A DNA stretch of 64,000 nucleotides from Priestia endophytica DSM 13796 (GCF_900115845.1 NZ_FOXX01000004.1:248001-312000); one strand, 5' to 3'; positions 28,730 through 38,045 are shown, numbered from the stretch's first letter. Translations and numbers: made by a program. Notes: generated by a model from the letters alone, not told the origin.

Positions 28730-29869
28730 TTATTCTTCCGAGGCTAATAGTATTGTTTGGGTCAATATTTTTGTGCCATAATGAAGGGCTTCTAAATTAA
28801 ACTCCATCTGCGGATGATGAAGTCCAGGTTTTAGCCCACACCCTAGTCCAATCATGGTCGCTGAAACTCCTTGGTTCTTGGCGGTATAAAAGTGGAAATC
28901 CTCACCTCCATGGGAAATGCAGACTGGAATGATGTTTTCCTTGCCGAGAACACGAGCTATAGCACTTTTGGTTATTTTGATAGCGTTCTCATTAGTGACT
29001 GCCGCAGGAACAAATTCTTTCATATAACTAGATATAGCTACACCTGTTTGTTGCTTTGTTTGCTCAAAAATCTCATTTGCATAATCATTGAGTTTATTCA
29101 TAACCTCATTTGTTTGTGCTCGTACATCAATAGAGAACGACGCCGTTTCTGGAATAATGTTTGATGCTTTATTTTCCGTTTGAAGTTGAGTCATTTTAAT
29201 GGAGTAGGGAGTTTCATTTGGTAAATATAAATAAATCTGTTGCAACTTTTGAACAAGTAAAGCTGCTGCTTCAATCACATTGATCCCCTCTTCTGGGCGT
29301 GAAGCGTGGGCCTGCACCCCTTTAATCGTTCCTCTTATCGTTTCGGCAGCCCCGTGGACAATGACTGGGGAAGCTTTTCCATAAGGTACTTCCTTATCGG
29401 GGCGTAAGTGCAACCCAAATAAGTATGTAACTTCTTCTAAGGCACCGTCTTCTATCATTTTAAGGGCACCTTCGCCCTTTTCCTCTGCAGGCTGGAATAT
29501 GAAACGGAGAGTATATTTAGGCTGAATGCCACTTTGAGAAATGGCTAAGGCTGTATATAAAACCATTGCGCTGTGAGCATCATGCCCACATGAATGATTA
29601 GGTTTCAACTCCCCATCTACTTCTTGAACAAGCGCATCCATATCGGCCCTTAATGCAACAACTCTATTCAGCCGGCCAGGTATTTCAGCAACAATCCCAT
29701 AATGTTCTTGAAATGTTTTCACTTTTAATCCAGCCTCTTTCAAAGACTTCAATAGGTAATCTGATGTTTTTTTCTCTTGCCAGCTAGGCTCTGCCAAAGA
29801 ATGAAGATCACGGTACGTCTTTATTATGAAATCTCTATGGTTATCAATATATTTAATTGGATTTATCAT
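28730..29869 (-). CDS. M20 amidohydrolase, probable N-succinylamino acid desuccinylase
   Basis: 379 residues, M20D (YxeP/hippurate hydrolase) type, with metal and catalytic segments VALRADMDAL, SCGHDAHSAM and FQPAEEKGEGA and a lid domain at about 185-290. These cytosolic enzymes cleave N-acyl amino acids. Beside the racemase and GNAT, the natural role is removal of the N-succinyl group from the L-product, which completes D- to L-amino acid conversion. AAAGGAG lies directly before the ATG. Substrate inferred from context. Confidence 0.87.
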   Translation of the reverse strand: MINPIKYIDNHRDFIIKTYRDLHSLAEPSWQEKKTSDYLLKSLKEAGLKVKTFQEHYGIVAEIPGRLNRVVALRADMDALVQEVDGELKPNHSCGHDAHSAMVLYTALAISQSGIQPKYTLRFIFQPAEEKGEGALKMIEDGALEEVTYLFGLHLRPDKEVPYGKASPVIVHGAAETIRGTIKGVQAHASRPEEGINVIEAAALLVQKLQQIYLYLPNETPYSIKMTQLQTENKASNIIPETASFSIDVRAQTNEVMNKLNDYANEIFEQTKQQTGVAISSYMKEFVPAAVTNENAIKITKSAIARVLGKENIIPVCISHGGEDFHFYTAKNQGVSATMIGLGCGLKPGLHHPQMEFNLEALHYGTKILTQTILLASEE

Positions 29870-29881
29870 AAATACTCCTTT

Positions 29882-30736
29882 CTATTCGACGAATACTTCA
29901 TAATTCGAATACAGTTTTTCTAATTTTTGTTGATGTATCTGGATTCGTTTTTTGTCTTTCTCATAAATACCGGCAATCACTAAATCTAGTAAACTAATCA
30001 CGGATGCAATGGAGTTCATGCCAGTTTCAACATTTTCTTCTGTTGTTAAAGTAATAGTAGAAATACGCCCAACAGGGGAGAGAAGACGATCTGTAACGGA
30101 AATTAGGCTAATTCCCTGTTTTCTCGTGCACTCTGCAATTTTTAACGTTTCTTTTGCGTATCTTGGAAAAGAGAAAACAACAACAACAGACTTCTCCGTA
30201 AGGTTGGAAAACTTTTCGAAAAAGTCCCCTGTTAGCGAGCATAAACTTACATTCCCTCTTATAGAACCTAGAGCATGGGAAAACCAATGGGCAGCCACAT
30301 GAGAAATTCCATGACCCGCAATTAAAATTTGATCAGCCTCTATTAAGGTGTCGACTGTTCTCCAGATATTCTTGACACTCATTGGATTTAAAAGATGCCC
30401 TAAAATATGAATTTCTTTTTCAATTACTTTCGTAAATGTATCCTTCTCTTCCTTAGAGTGATTGATTACTTCTCTAGTAGTTGTACTCATTTTATTTTGT
30501 TGAATCTGTTGTTTTTGAATTCTGGACTGTAGTTTACTAAAACCTTCAAACCCTAACGCATAAGAAAAACGAATTACTGTTGTCTCGCTAACCTCCGCCT
30601 CCCTTCCAATTTGATAGGCGGTTTGATAAGTGGCTTTATCAAGATTTCCAATCAAATAGGTAGCTACTTTCTTTTGTCCTGCAGATAATTGTGTAAACTT
30701 TTCTTTCACTAAATTCTCGAATAAAATCTGTTCCAC
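29882..30736 (-). CDS. RpiR-family regulator of the D-amino acid module
   Basis: 284 residues from GTG 30736, with AAAGGG 9 nt upstream. N-terminal RpiR HTH (TAYQIGREAEVSETTVIRFSYALGFEGFSKL) and C-terminal SIS domain (ILIAGHGISHVAAHWFSHALG). It is the first gene of the leftward operon, 12 bp before the M20 gene, so it likely autoregulates the set. SIS domains usually bind phosphosugars, so the effector in an amino acid operon is unclear. Confidence 0.87.
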   Translation of the reverse strand: MEQILFENLVKEKFTQLSAGQKKVATYLIGNLDKATYQTAYQIGREAEVSETTVIRFSYALGFEGFSKLQSRIQKQQIQQNKMSTTTREVINHSKEEKDTFTKVIEKEIHILGHLLNPMSVKNIWRTVDTLIEADQILIAGHGISHVAAHWFSHALGSIRGNVSLCSLTGDFFEKFSNLTEKSVVVVFSFPRYAKETLKIAECTRKQGISLISVTDRLLSPVGRISTITLTTEENVETGMNSIASVISLLDLVIAGIYEKDKKRIQIHQQKLEKLYSNYEVFVE

Positions 30737-31417
30737 TTACACTGACCCTTTCACTTATGAAGTTTATACTTCATTTTTTATAAAAGGTGCATCTTATGCA
30801 CCAGTTAGATATAACTTACCACAATTAAATTGAATTGAGAATGAAAATTCTGATTCTTCTAATTTAAAATAAAAATATTTATATTAGATTTTAAATCAGA
30901 CAGGGATTTCTATTTCTCATATATTGCTACTAAGGGTTAAGAATTAAATGATTAACCTCCGTCCCATTAATTATATAAATCAGAACCCTTAGCGCAACTA
31001 AGGGTTCTAATCTGTTACTACATTTTATAGTATTCTTTTCATCTGTTTTTAGCCTTTGACCTATTTATGTTATACAGAGTGAAATTCTGATTTGTTATAG
31101 AGAGTGAACCATTCCGTAAAGAATCTAGAATTAGCAAGCCTAGCCAAAAATGTTCCTCCATTATTATCTTTAAAATTTAATGACCATCTTTATATTGAAT
31201 TGAAGTAAGTTTCCCCTCTTTCAACCCCTGTTGCCCTTTGGGAAAACAAAAAAATTTGTTTCTCTTTTTTCGAATAAAATCAAAAAACTTTGCCTTCTCA
31301 AAAACAAAATAAAAGGACGTCTTGAAGACGTCCTTTTAGGGATAGAGGGAGCTAACGTCCCATTTGCGGCAAAGCAAGTAACACTTAATGATTATTATTT
31401 GTAAATAAAGGGAAATT
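30737..31417. other. intergenic region between two leftward operons, with two terminators
   Basis: Two perfect hairpins: AGAACCCTTAG with CTAAGGGTTCT (30982-31008), and AAAAGGACGTC with GACGTCCTTTT (31311-31337), the latter 80 bp after the aminotransferase gene and its likely terminator. Between them, short minus-strand open stretches such as QGLKEGKLTSIQYKDGH and NGGTFLARLANSRFFTEW suggest a decayed gene I cannot identify. The 30740-30840 part holds the RpiR promoter. Confidence 0.55.
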
Positions 31418-32716
31418 TCAAGAAGTACTGATAGATATACTTTCCTTATAACACTCTTTAGTTACATTAGAGAGAATTTCTATGCCTCTCATGATATCAT
31501 CATCTGTGGCTGTAAGGCTTATTCTAATACACTCCCTAGCATGCATGGAAACAGCATAACTATCGTGAAAAAAAGAATTACCAGGTACAACAATTAAGTT
31601 CTGTTCCTTTAATTTATTATAGAATTCCTTATCCTCCAATGGAAGATTTTCTAACCATAGCCAACTGAAAAGTGAACCCTCTGCACAATGTAGAAACCAA
31701 GGTATATCATCAGGCATAAATATAGTTAAAGCTTTTTTCAGAGTTAAATACTTTTGTTTATAGTGTTCCCGTATATACTTAACAGAGATAAAAGGGAGTT
31801 GACCATTTTGAAGTGAATCAGCAACCATTCTTTGTCCTAATCTGGATGAATGGATTGATATATTTGATTGAAATGCTTCCATCACCTTTATATATTGGGG
31901 TTTTCCTATAGCAATTCCAATTCTTTCCCCTGGTAAACCTGCTTTTGAAACACTCATACAATGGACAATATTGTCCGTTAATATAGGGTTCATATCAACA
32001 AAATTAATCGCTGGAAAAGGAGGTGCATATGCAGAATCAATCAATAACGGAATATTTAATTCACTGCATACATTTGAAATAAATAAAATATCTTTCTCTG
32101 ATAGAACATTTCCACATGGATTGTTAGGGCGCGATAATACCATAGCTCCAATGTCTCTATTCTCCATGACCCTTTCTAGGAAACTTTCTTTATCTAACTC
32201 GTAACGAAATGTATGATTATCTATTTTTGTAATAAGAGGAGGAATCCCTTCAATAATGTTTTTTTCTAATGCAACACCACTATAGCCAGCATAGTCGGGT
32301 AACATAGGTATTAGAGCACGTGTTAAATCATTCTTATCATTAGTACCACAAAATGAGTTTAGAGCTAGGAAGAATAAATTTTGACTACCAGATGTTATGA
32401 GAATATTTTCACGTTCCAATTTAACGTCATAGTTATTATAAAAATATTCTCTAATACAATCTATTAGTTCATAAGTTCCATAACTAGAACCATACTTACT
32501 AACAATATTCCCCAATTCACCGTTGTTGAGAATATTGCTTAAAGAATCTTCCCACATCTTATAAACTTCAGGTAAAAGTGTTGGATTTCCAGCACTTAAA
32601 TTGATATATTTACTAGGATCTGAGTTAAGAACTTCTTGAATATCATGCATAATTGCCCTAACCCCTACTTTATTCATCATCTTCTGTCCAATTTTACTAA
32701 GTTTTAAATCTGACAA
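31418..32716 (-). CDS. class I/II aminotransferase (AvtA/valine-pyruvate type)
   Basis: 432 residues from a TTG start (weak AGAAAG upstream). Fold-type I PLP enzyme: LSRPNNPCGNVLSEKD forms the substrate loop, LLIDSAYAPPFPAINF holds the PLP-contact Asp and Tyr, and the Schiff-base Lys is in HCMSVSKAGLPGERIG. It is closest in appearance to valine-pyruvate aminotransferase and related enzymes of peptide-antibiotic pathways. It is last in the operon with the ATP-grasp ligase, 15 bp after DUF6421, where it may supply an unusual amino acid, as BacF does in bacilysin synthesis. Confidence 0.85.
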   Translation of the reverse strand: MSDLKLSKIGQKMMNKVGVRAIMHDIQEVLNSDPSKYINLSAGNPTLLPEVYKMWEDSLSNILNNGELGNIVSKYGSSYGTYELIDCIREYFYNNYDVKLERENILITSGSQNLFFLALNSFCGTNDKNDLTRALIPMLPDYAGYSGVALEKNIIEGIPPLITKIDNHTFRYELDKESFLERVMENRDIGAMVLSRPNNPCGNVLSEKDILFISNVCSELNIPLLIDSAYAPPFPAINFVDMNPILTDNIVHCMSVSKAGLPGERIGIAIGKPQYIKVMEAFQSNISIHSSRLGQRMVADSLQNGQLPFISVKYIREHYKQKYLTLKKALTIFMPDDIPWFLHCAEGSLFSWLWLENLPLEDKEFYNKLKEQNLIVVPGNSFFHDSYAVSMHARECIRISLTATDDDIMRGIEILSNVTKECYKESISISTS

Positions 32717-32731
32717 GATTATACCAACTTT

Positions 32732-33967
32732 CTATATTGTTCCTGCATTAAATTTTAAATAAGGCACATTAACATTTTGATTTTCTTGATAAATAAAGTA
32801 GTTTTCAGGAATAATGAATTTATCATTATTATTGCTAGGAAGTAGATGTTTTCTAACGTATTGTTCAGCTTGCTCCTTGTACTCTACATCATTTTGAATC
32901 GTTTCGAGCTCTTCAATTTCTGAAACTAATATTTTTAAATCCTCAATACATTTTGGCAAATTTAAATGAGTATGTTCATGATCTCTATAAATTGATTGAC
33001 CGTTTTCCATTAGCCAACTGAATAGGAAAAAGCCTGTTCCCGAATCAAAGTTTCTAGGAGCATTATGTTGACTTGGATACCTCAAGAGACGTTCAAATAA
33101 GACAAATTCAGTAATCTCCTCCCAATAAGGATATTTACGTTCATTAAGAGTAATGATTGTTTGGCAGTCAACTTTAATCTCCTCAAGAATTCCAGCAAAA
33201 AAGTTCATTTTAGCTTGGATATTTTGATCAAATGGTTTATTTCCACAATGATGGTAGTAATCATGTAGATAACCCCATATAACTCTTGCCTCATAAGTTA
33301 TCTCTCTATCCATATCTTTGGATTTAAATGTGAACTTTGGAAATATACTATTCGCTCTCTTTAATGTATCATCATTATAAATGTCGTGGAATTTATTAAA
33401 GAAAAATATAGCAAAGTTCTGGCTAGTTACTTTTTCTTTAGTTTTTACGTTTTCAGGAAAGAAAACGATACACTTTTCTTCCATAAATCCTTGTGTACCT
33501 GCTAAAATCTTTAGAGATTCACACCCATTTTTAGGATGAGGTAGTTCCTTTTCAATAGGTTTCATTATTTCTGGTTCATCACGAAGGGCTAGAAATGCCT
33601 CAAAATAAAAACCTCTCTTATTTGGCCCATTTGGTGTAACAATAGGGCCTAAAAAAAATGTAACCTCTCCATTAACAGGTGGACGATATGCAATAAGCGT
33701 GTTATCAAAATATGGGGCTTCATCTAGCCCTCTCTTTATCCAATTTAATACGTCTTCTTTAAATGCAACTCCAACTTCTTTTAAATTGAGGGAATTATAA
33801 ATCATCTCGGTACTTTTAATTAAATCCATTAAAATTTCTTTTGCTCTTTGTTTATTCTCTACAATTTGCCCCTGTGTACCTTGATATTTTCTTAGTTCAT
33901 CTATCTCAGGTAAAATTTTATCTCGTAAAATAGTTAATAGCTGATCGGTATGAGTTTTAGTTAACAT
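32732..33967 (-). CDS. DUF6421-like protein, putative metal-binding enzyme
   Basis: 411 residues, no signal peptide or membrane helix, so cytosolic. The striking segment is YLHDYYHHCGNKPFDQ followed some 25 residues later by ILEEIKVDCQT. The H-x3-HH and EE-x3-D pattern could bind a metal and recalls gluzincin-like sites, but it lacks HExxH. It is similar to a poorly studied family I know as DUF6421. It is fourth gene of the operon, so a tailoring step on the product of the ligase pathway is plausible. Function not established. Confidence 0.6.
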   Translation of the reverse strand: MLTKTHTDQLLTILRDKILPEIDELRKYQGTQGQIVENKQRAKEILMDLIKSTEMIYNSLNLKEVGVAFKEDVLNWIKRGLDEAPYFDNTLIAYRPPVNGEVTFFLGPIVTPNGPNKRGFYFEAFLALRDEPEIMKPIEKELPHPKNGCESLKILAGTQGFMEEKCIVFFPENVKTKEKVTSQNFAIFFFNKFHDIYNDDTLKRANSIFPKFTFKSKDMDREITYEARVIWGYLHDYYHHCGNKPFDQNIQAKMNFFAGILEEIKVDCQTIITLNERKYPYWEEITEFVLFERLLRYPSQHNAPRNFDSGTGFFLFSWLMENGQSIYRDHEHTHLNLPKCIEDLKILVSEIEELETIQNDVEYKEQAEQYVRKHLLPSNNNDKFIIPENYFIYQENQNVNVPYLKFNAGTI

Positions 33968-34106
33968 AAAGGAAATCCTCCTAAATTTATTTATAAGGGA
34001 ACATATAACATTCTCTTAAACTTTTCAGATTAAACATCATTATCATCATAAAAGTGTCACTCTTACACAAGGACTTTGCTCTTTTTTGAAAATAAAAGGA
34101 ATATGC

Positions 34107-35045
34107 TTATTTTGGTGAAGAACTGCTAGATGTCTCTTTAATTTCTTTGGTGGAGTGATCCCCCTCTTTTCTTTTTAAATTAATGAATATAACACCTATA
34201 AGAACAAAAATGGTCCCTAGGTAAATTTGGTTGTTTAAAGTTTCGTCTAGAAAAATAAAACCTACGTATAAAGCAATAATTGGAGAAATAAATAAATGTG
34301 CAGTTGCCTTTGATATATGCCATTGCTTTAGTAAATAGATATTAATCCAAAAGCCTAATACCGAGCCAACAATTGCCAGGTATAGTAAGGAAAAAAGACT
34401 GGAACCAGAAAAAGTTCGATTACCATCCTCTAGAATTAAACTCAATATTAGTAAGATTGTGCCCCCACTAAACATAGATAAAGAATTAAATGTCATAATG
34501 GGTAAGGATTTAATTCTCAATTGTACTTGAATAGTAATTAAGGCAGAACCGAGCATTGCTATTAGGATGACTGCCATGGCAATGAGTTCAATTAAATCTC
34601 CTTTAATCAGTAATTGATTTCCAAATACAAAAATAATTCCAAATAAAGATAGTATTACACCCATTTTTTGTCCTTTAGAGGCGGGAGTACCTTTAAATAA
34701 ACGATTAATTAAAAGAGCGAAAACAGAAATGCTAGCAGCTAACACAGAAACCAGTCCACTTGGTAAATAAAGCGAAGCCCAATAAACTGAGCCGAATGGT
34801 ATAGCAAAATACATAAGGCCATTAAGAATTGAAATAATTAGAACCTCTTTTGAAACAGAAAGCTTTCTATTTAAAAATAAATAACCTGCAATTAATATAC
34901 TCGCAATCAAAAACCTCATACCGGCCGACCAGAAGGGAAGGCTACCTTCTAGACCTGTTTTTTGGAAAGCCCATGTGGTCCCTCCTATCAAGCATAAAAG
35001 CCCAAATAGGAGAGGAACATGGATACGAAATAATTTGGAACTCAT
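34107..35045 (-). CDS. EamA/DMT-family transporter, probable exporter
   Basis: 312 residues with ten hydrophobic helices in two EamA repeats (about 8-140 and 155-290; LIGGTTWAFQKTG at the start, ISPIIALYVGFIFLDE near the end). AAGGTGACG precedes the ATG. DMT proteins often export amino acids or their derivatives. Third gene of the ligase operon, it would be the counterpart of the BacE exporter of bacilysin producers, providing efflux and self-protection. The role is inferred from context. Confidence 0.87.
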   Translation of the reverse strand: MSSKLFRIHVPLLFGLLCLIGGTTWAFQKTGLEGSLPFWSAGMRFLIASILIAGYLFLNRKLSVSKEVLIISILNGLMYFAIPFGSVYWASLYLPSGLVSVLAASISVFALLINRLFKGTPASKGQKMGVILSLFGIIFVFGNQLLIKGDLIELIAMAVILIAMLGSALITIQVQLRIKSLPIMTFNSLSMFSGGTILLILSLILEDGNRTFSGSSLFSLLYLAIVGSVLGFWINIYLLKQWHISKATAHLFISPIIALYVGFIFLDETLNNQIYLGTIFVLIGVIFINLKRKEGDHSTKEIKETSSSSSPK

Positions 35046-35100
35046 AATACGTCACCTTGTTTCCTTTGTGTCTATTAGCGAAACAATTCCACTTAAAGTC

Positions 35101-35655
35101 TTATTTTCTAGCATGCACGGTAAAACACATAGGTACCTCACCGAAGTCTTTAACAATAAATAAATTGTTCTGTTCGGCAGCTTTAATTGTAGTAATACAA
35201 GAATCCACTATCCCCAATGAACAGTCCAGTGCTGCTTGAGCATTACTGTCCACTAGCCTTATATTACTGCTAAATGCTTGAGCAAGATTAGCTGGGGCTG
35301 GGTGAGAAGCGATTGTGGTACCCTTAGAGAGATTAAACTCTTGTCTTGCTGCAAGAACCATATTGTATGTTGGCATGATAAAGCTATCTATAAGCTCTAA
35401 ATTAGATAAATTCTTAAATACTATGTCATGAAGATAAGGATAAACAGCGCAACCTATAAGTATAGAATTTTCAGTCTCTTTAACATGAGGTAATGCTTCT
35501 TCTAGCGTTTTATGTAGAACAACTTCCCCTTTTATTTTTTGTTTCTCAAGCCATAATAAACCAGCCTTCTCACAATTTGTTCCTGCTGGACCTAATGTGT
35601 GAACAACTTTCATCTTTTGATTTAATTCCTGAACGTTTTGCGTAATAGTTACCAT
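35101..35655 (-). CDS. BacA-like prephenate decarboxylase/dehydratase-domain protein
   Basis: 184 residues. The N-terminus VVHTLGPAGTNCEKAG is the signature start of the prephenate dehydratase catalytic domain, and GTTIASHPAPANLAQAF corresponds to the second lobe. There is no ACT regulatory domain, and the length matches BacA (204), the prephenate decarboxylase that starts bacilysin synthesis, better than PheA. GGGGG lies 7-8 nt before the ATG. It is second gene after the ATP-grasp gene with 12 bp spacing. Whether it decarboxylates prephenate cannot be read directly. Confidence 0.78.
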   Translation of the reverse strand: MVTITQNVQELNQKMKVVHTLGPAGTNCEKAGLLWLEKQKIKGEVVLHKTLEEALPHVKETENSILIGCAVYPYLHDIVFKNLSNLELIDSFIMPTYNMVLAARQEFNLSKGTTIASHPAPANLAQAFSSNIRLVDSNAQAALDCSLGIVDSCITTIKAAEQNNLFIVKDFGEVPMCFTVHARK

Positions 35656-35667
35656 AATTTGAGCCCC

Positions 35668-36933
35668 CTAAATGGTTATATTATTTTTATAAGTGATTTT
35701 AATCTTTTCATCTAAATTCTTGTAATAGTTTTCACAATCGTCATAAGACTGATGACTTGTCAAAATAAAACCAGGGTACCCAGAGAAATACGGGTAAGGT
35801 AATATTTCAGTCCCTTTATCAATAAATTGGAGAATTCTTTTTACTCGTGAATCTTTTTGTAAGGATTCAATTCCTTGAATTTCTTCAACAACACCAGATC
35901 CTTGAACTGGAATAATATAGTTACCTACTACATTTTTAGCAACAATATTATGTGAAATACGATTGGAATCTAAAACTCCAAATGCATTTTGAATAGCTAA
36001 CTGCATATAGTTAATACCTGTACTTTCTTTTACAATATAATGGGAGACACCTGAACCTCCAATCCGAGCTCCCACTTCAATCACATAAGGTACTCCATCC
36101 TGGTTTAACCGTAATTCAGTATGAGCAGGGCCACTTTCAATTCCTAATGCTTTTACAGCACGGGATGCTTCATTAGCTATGGTACTTTTTAATTTTTCAT
36201 CTAACTGAGCTGGGGCTATATAAACTCCTTCCTCAAAGAATGGGCCTTTACAATCTCCCTTATATCCAATTGATAAAACATAAACTTCCCCTTTTATCGA
36301 GAAGGTTTCAATAGCGAATTCCGGTCCATCTATAAACTGTTCAATAACAATTCCACTTTTGTTTTGCGTAAATTTACCGAGTTCGTCTTTGTTAATCTTT
36401 TTTACCTTATTTATACTTTCCACTAGCTCTTCTCTATTATTTACTCGAGAGACACCTTGACTCGAAAATCCATTAGTAGGTTTTACAACCAAAGGAAATT
36501 CAAATGATAATTCATCTAGAATTTCGTCTGACGCTAATTCGCAGAAAGTAGGTGTATTAAGGTTGTTTTCTTTTAAAATTTTCCTCATTTCATTTTTATT
36601 TCGGCAATTTTCTATTACAGAAATAGGGAGGTATGGGAGCTTTAACTTTTCTGCTACTTTTGCTACAAAATCTAATGCTGGTTCAAATAGTGTCATTACT
36701 CCATCAAAAGGAGTTTCTTGGTATGCCTGTTTGATAATGTTAAATGCCTCTTCCTGCTGGTCAAATAAACGGATAGGAATATATCTGTTAATACCAGAAA
36801 GGTTCTTAGGTCTAGTATCATTGGCATTATAAAAGAAAGTTACTTTTACACCTAAATCTTGTGCCTCCTCAAAAACAAAAGGTAAATATTTATTTTGGCA
36901 AATAATTGCTAAGTGTTTGTTTGATATCTTCAA
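35668..36933 (-). CDS. ATP-grasp L-amino acid ligase-like protein (BacD-like)
   Basis: 421 residues from TTG 36933, with GGAAG 8 nt upstream; upstream in-frame ATGs lack ribosome binding sites. N-terminal Rossmann-like domain (about 1-95), then ATP-grasp (about 110-310) with FPLVVKPTNGFSSQGVSRV as nucleotide-binding loop, IVIEQFIDGPEFAIETF, and Mg-binding PAHTELRLNQDGVPYVIEVGARIGGSG. Architecture matches BacD, which joins two amino acids via an acyl-phosphate. It heads the operon, so a dipeptide or modified amino acid product is likely. Family confident, product unknown. Confidence 0.88.
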   Translation of the reverse strand: MKISNKHLAIICQNKYLPFVFEEAQDLGVKVTFFYNANDTRPKNLSGINRYIPIRLFDQQEEAFNIIKQAYQETPFDGVMTLFEPALDFVAKVAEKLKLPYLPISVIENCRNKNEMRKILKENNLNTPTFCELASDEILDELSFEFPLVVKPTNGFSSQGVSRVNNREELVESINKVKKINKDELGKFTQNKSGIVIEQFIDGPEFAIETFSIKGEVYVLSIGYKGDCKGPFFEEGVYIAPAQLDEKLKSTIANEASRAVKALGIESGPAHTELRLNQDGVPYVIEVGARIGGSGVSHYIVKESTGINYMQLAIQNAFGVLDSNRISHNIVAKNVVGNYIIPVQGSGVVEEIQGIESLQKDSRVKRILQFIDKGTEILPYPYFSGYPGFILTSHQSYDDCENYYKNLDEKIKITYKNNITI

Positions 36934-37172
36934 TAGTCTCACTTCCTTCATTTTTAAAATAAGGGTCCAGAGCAAAAAACACGAACTTTGTATGCTAAAT
37001 AATCGCCGAGAACACCTATTATCAGAAATAGTAGTACTTTGTTAGCAATAAGTTTTGGGATCAAATTAGATGAATTTTAGATGTTGTTGCATCTTAGCAT
37101 ACATTTTTCGTGTTTTAAGCTTGCTACCCCTTTATAAAGTTATTTGAATAAACTTAGTAATATACTAATCTG

Positions 37173-37280
37173 TCACTACTAAGTGTTAGTAAAATTCAAT
37201 TAATTTTGTTACTACTAAATTTTATTAAAATTCAAATAATTACATCACTACTAAATTTTAGTAAAGTTCAACTAGTTATG
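37173..37280. repeat. three tandem 36-bp repeats with palindromic cores
   Basis: Units begin at 37173, 37209 and 37245 with TCACTACTAA, TTACTACTAA and TCACTACTAA, an exact 36-bp period. Each contains a core close to TACTAAATTTTAGTA. They lie 240-350 bp upstream of the ATP-grasp gene, between it and dif-like site 4, and resemble multiple operators for a dimeric regulator. Iterons are an alternative, but no replication gene is near. Confidence 0.75.
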
Positions 37281-37389
37281 TCAATGTAATTATTCATAAA
37301 TGTTTGTAAAATATTTGTAAAACACATTCTCGGAAATGCTTTAAATCTGTATTTTGTCCGGATCTCCTTATTATCAGCAATTAAAAAAA

Positions 37390-37437
37390 TGTATACTCTA
37401 TCCAAACCTAGTTAACATAAAACATGTTCGAGGAAGT
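37390..37437 (+). repeat. dif-like site 4
   Basis: TGTATACTCTATCCA (37390-37404), 5 bp spacer, then arms AGTTAACATAA (37410-37420) and TTCGAGGAAGT (37427-37437) around AACATG. Together the arms differ from those of B. subtilis dif (AGTTTACATAA, TTCTAGGAAGT) at only two of 22 positions. This is the closest match in the window. Confidence 0.85.
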
Positions 37438-37512
37438 AAAAAAGCAAACCCGTTCAGTAACAACGGGTTTATGCTTTGTTCTTTATGTATACTTTTACGG
37501 ACAGGTTTTACA
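37438..37512. terminator. terminator hairpin and conserved tail of the site-4 repeat
   Basis: GCAAACCCGTT pairs with AACGGGTTTATGC (37444-37473) with the loop sequence CAGTAAC, then a T-rich tail TATACTTTTACGGACA shared with sites 7 and 11. It lies beyond the 3' end of the leftward dinB-like gene and can serve as its terminator. Confidence 0.7.
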
Positions 37513-37559
37513 AACAGTTATTCATACTAAGTGTTTATATTAACTAATACAATTTCCTT

Positions 37560-38045
37560 TTAAGGTAATCCTAAGATGTCTGTATTGTTAGGAGTGTACC
37601 CCAGTAGACGTAGCATTGCTACAATTTGACCTTTATGGTGAAACTCATGTGTAATGGAATGTAGTAGCAATTGATGAGGCGTTTTCTTGACACTACCACT
37701 GCCTGGCTTCCAGGAAAGTTCTCTCTCAATAACATCATCGAATTTATGACTAAATTGTTTAAATACAGCATCTACATACACATCTGCTTGTTCAAAATAG
37801 CCTTGAATATCGTTTATCTGCATATTACTAATCACTTCTTTTGTTAATAAAGGTTCTTTAGTTTGTAATAATATAAAAGAACCAAGCCAAGCATGATAGC
37901 AACCTGCAACATGAATTAAAGAATCCCTGACACTTTGAAAACCGAATCCAAGCTCTTTTGTAAAATCTCCTTCGTTTAATTGTTTGCATTGATCTAATAA
38001 AATTTGTCTTGTTTGTTTTACCCACTCATATTCTTGTTTTTTCAT
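37560..38045 (-). CDS. DinB-family metalloprotein (DUF664/YfiT-like)
   Basis: 161 residues, four-helix DinB fold. The three metal-binding histidines are visible: one in LIHVAGCYHAWLG near residue 46 and two in HSITHEFHHKGQIVAMLR near 132-140. Members are often thiol (bacillithiol or mycothiol) transferases or divalent-metal hydrolases; several are induced by DNA damage. AGGAG precedes the ATG. It shares the interval between dif-like sites 4 and 5 with an IS element. Confidence 0.85.
   Translation of the reverse strand: MKKQEYEWVKQTRQILLDQCKQLNEGDFTKELGFGFQSVRDSLIHVAGCYHAWLGSFILLQTKEPLLTKEVISNMQINDIQGYFEQADVYVDAVFKQFSHKFDDVIERELSWKPGSGSVKKTPHQLLLHSITHEFHHKGQIVAMLRLLGYTPNNTDILGLP

Noticed and set aside
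33959-33986. Perfect AGTTAACATAA arm overlapping the start of the DUF6421 gene
   Set aside because: The second arm (TCCTCCTAAAT) does not fit and no palindrome precedes it; the match comes from the codons of the gene start.
37173-37280. CRISPR array
   Set aside because: The 36-bp period comes from directly abutting repeats with no spacers and no cas genes nearby.
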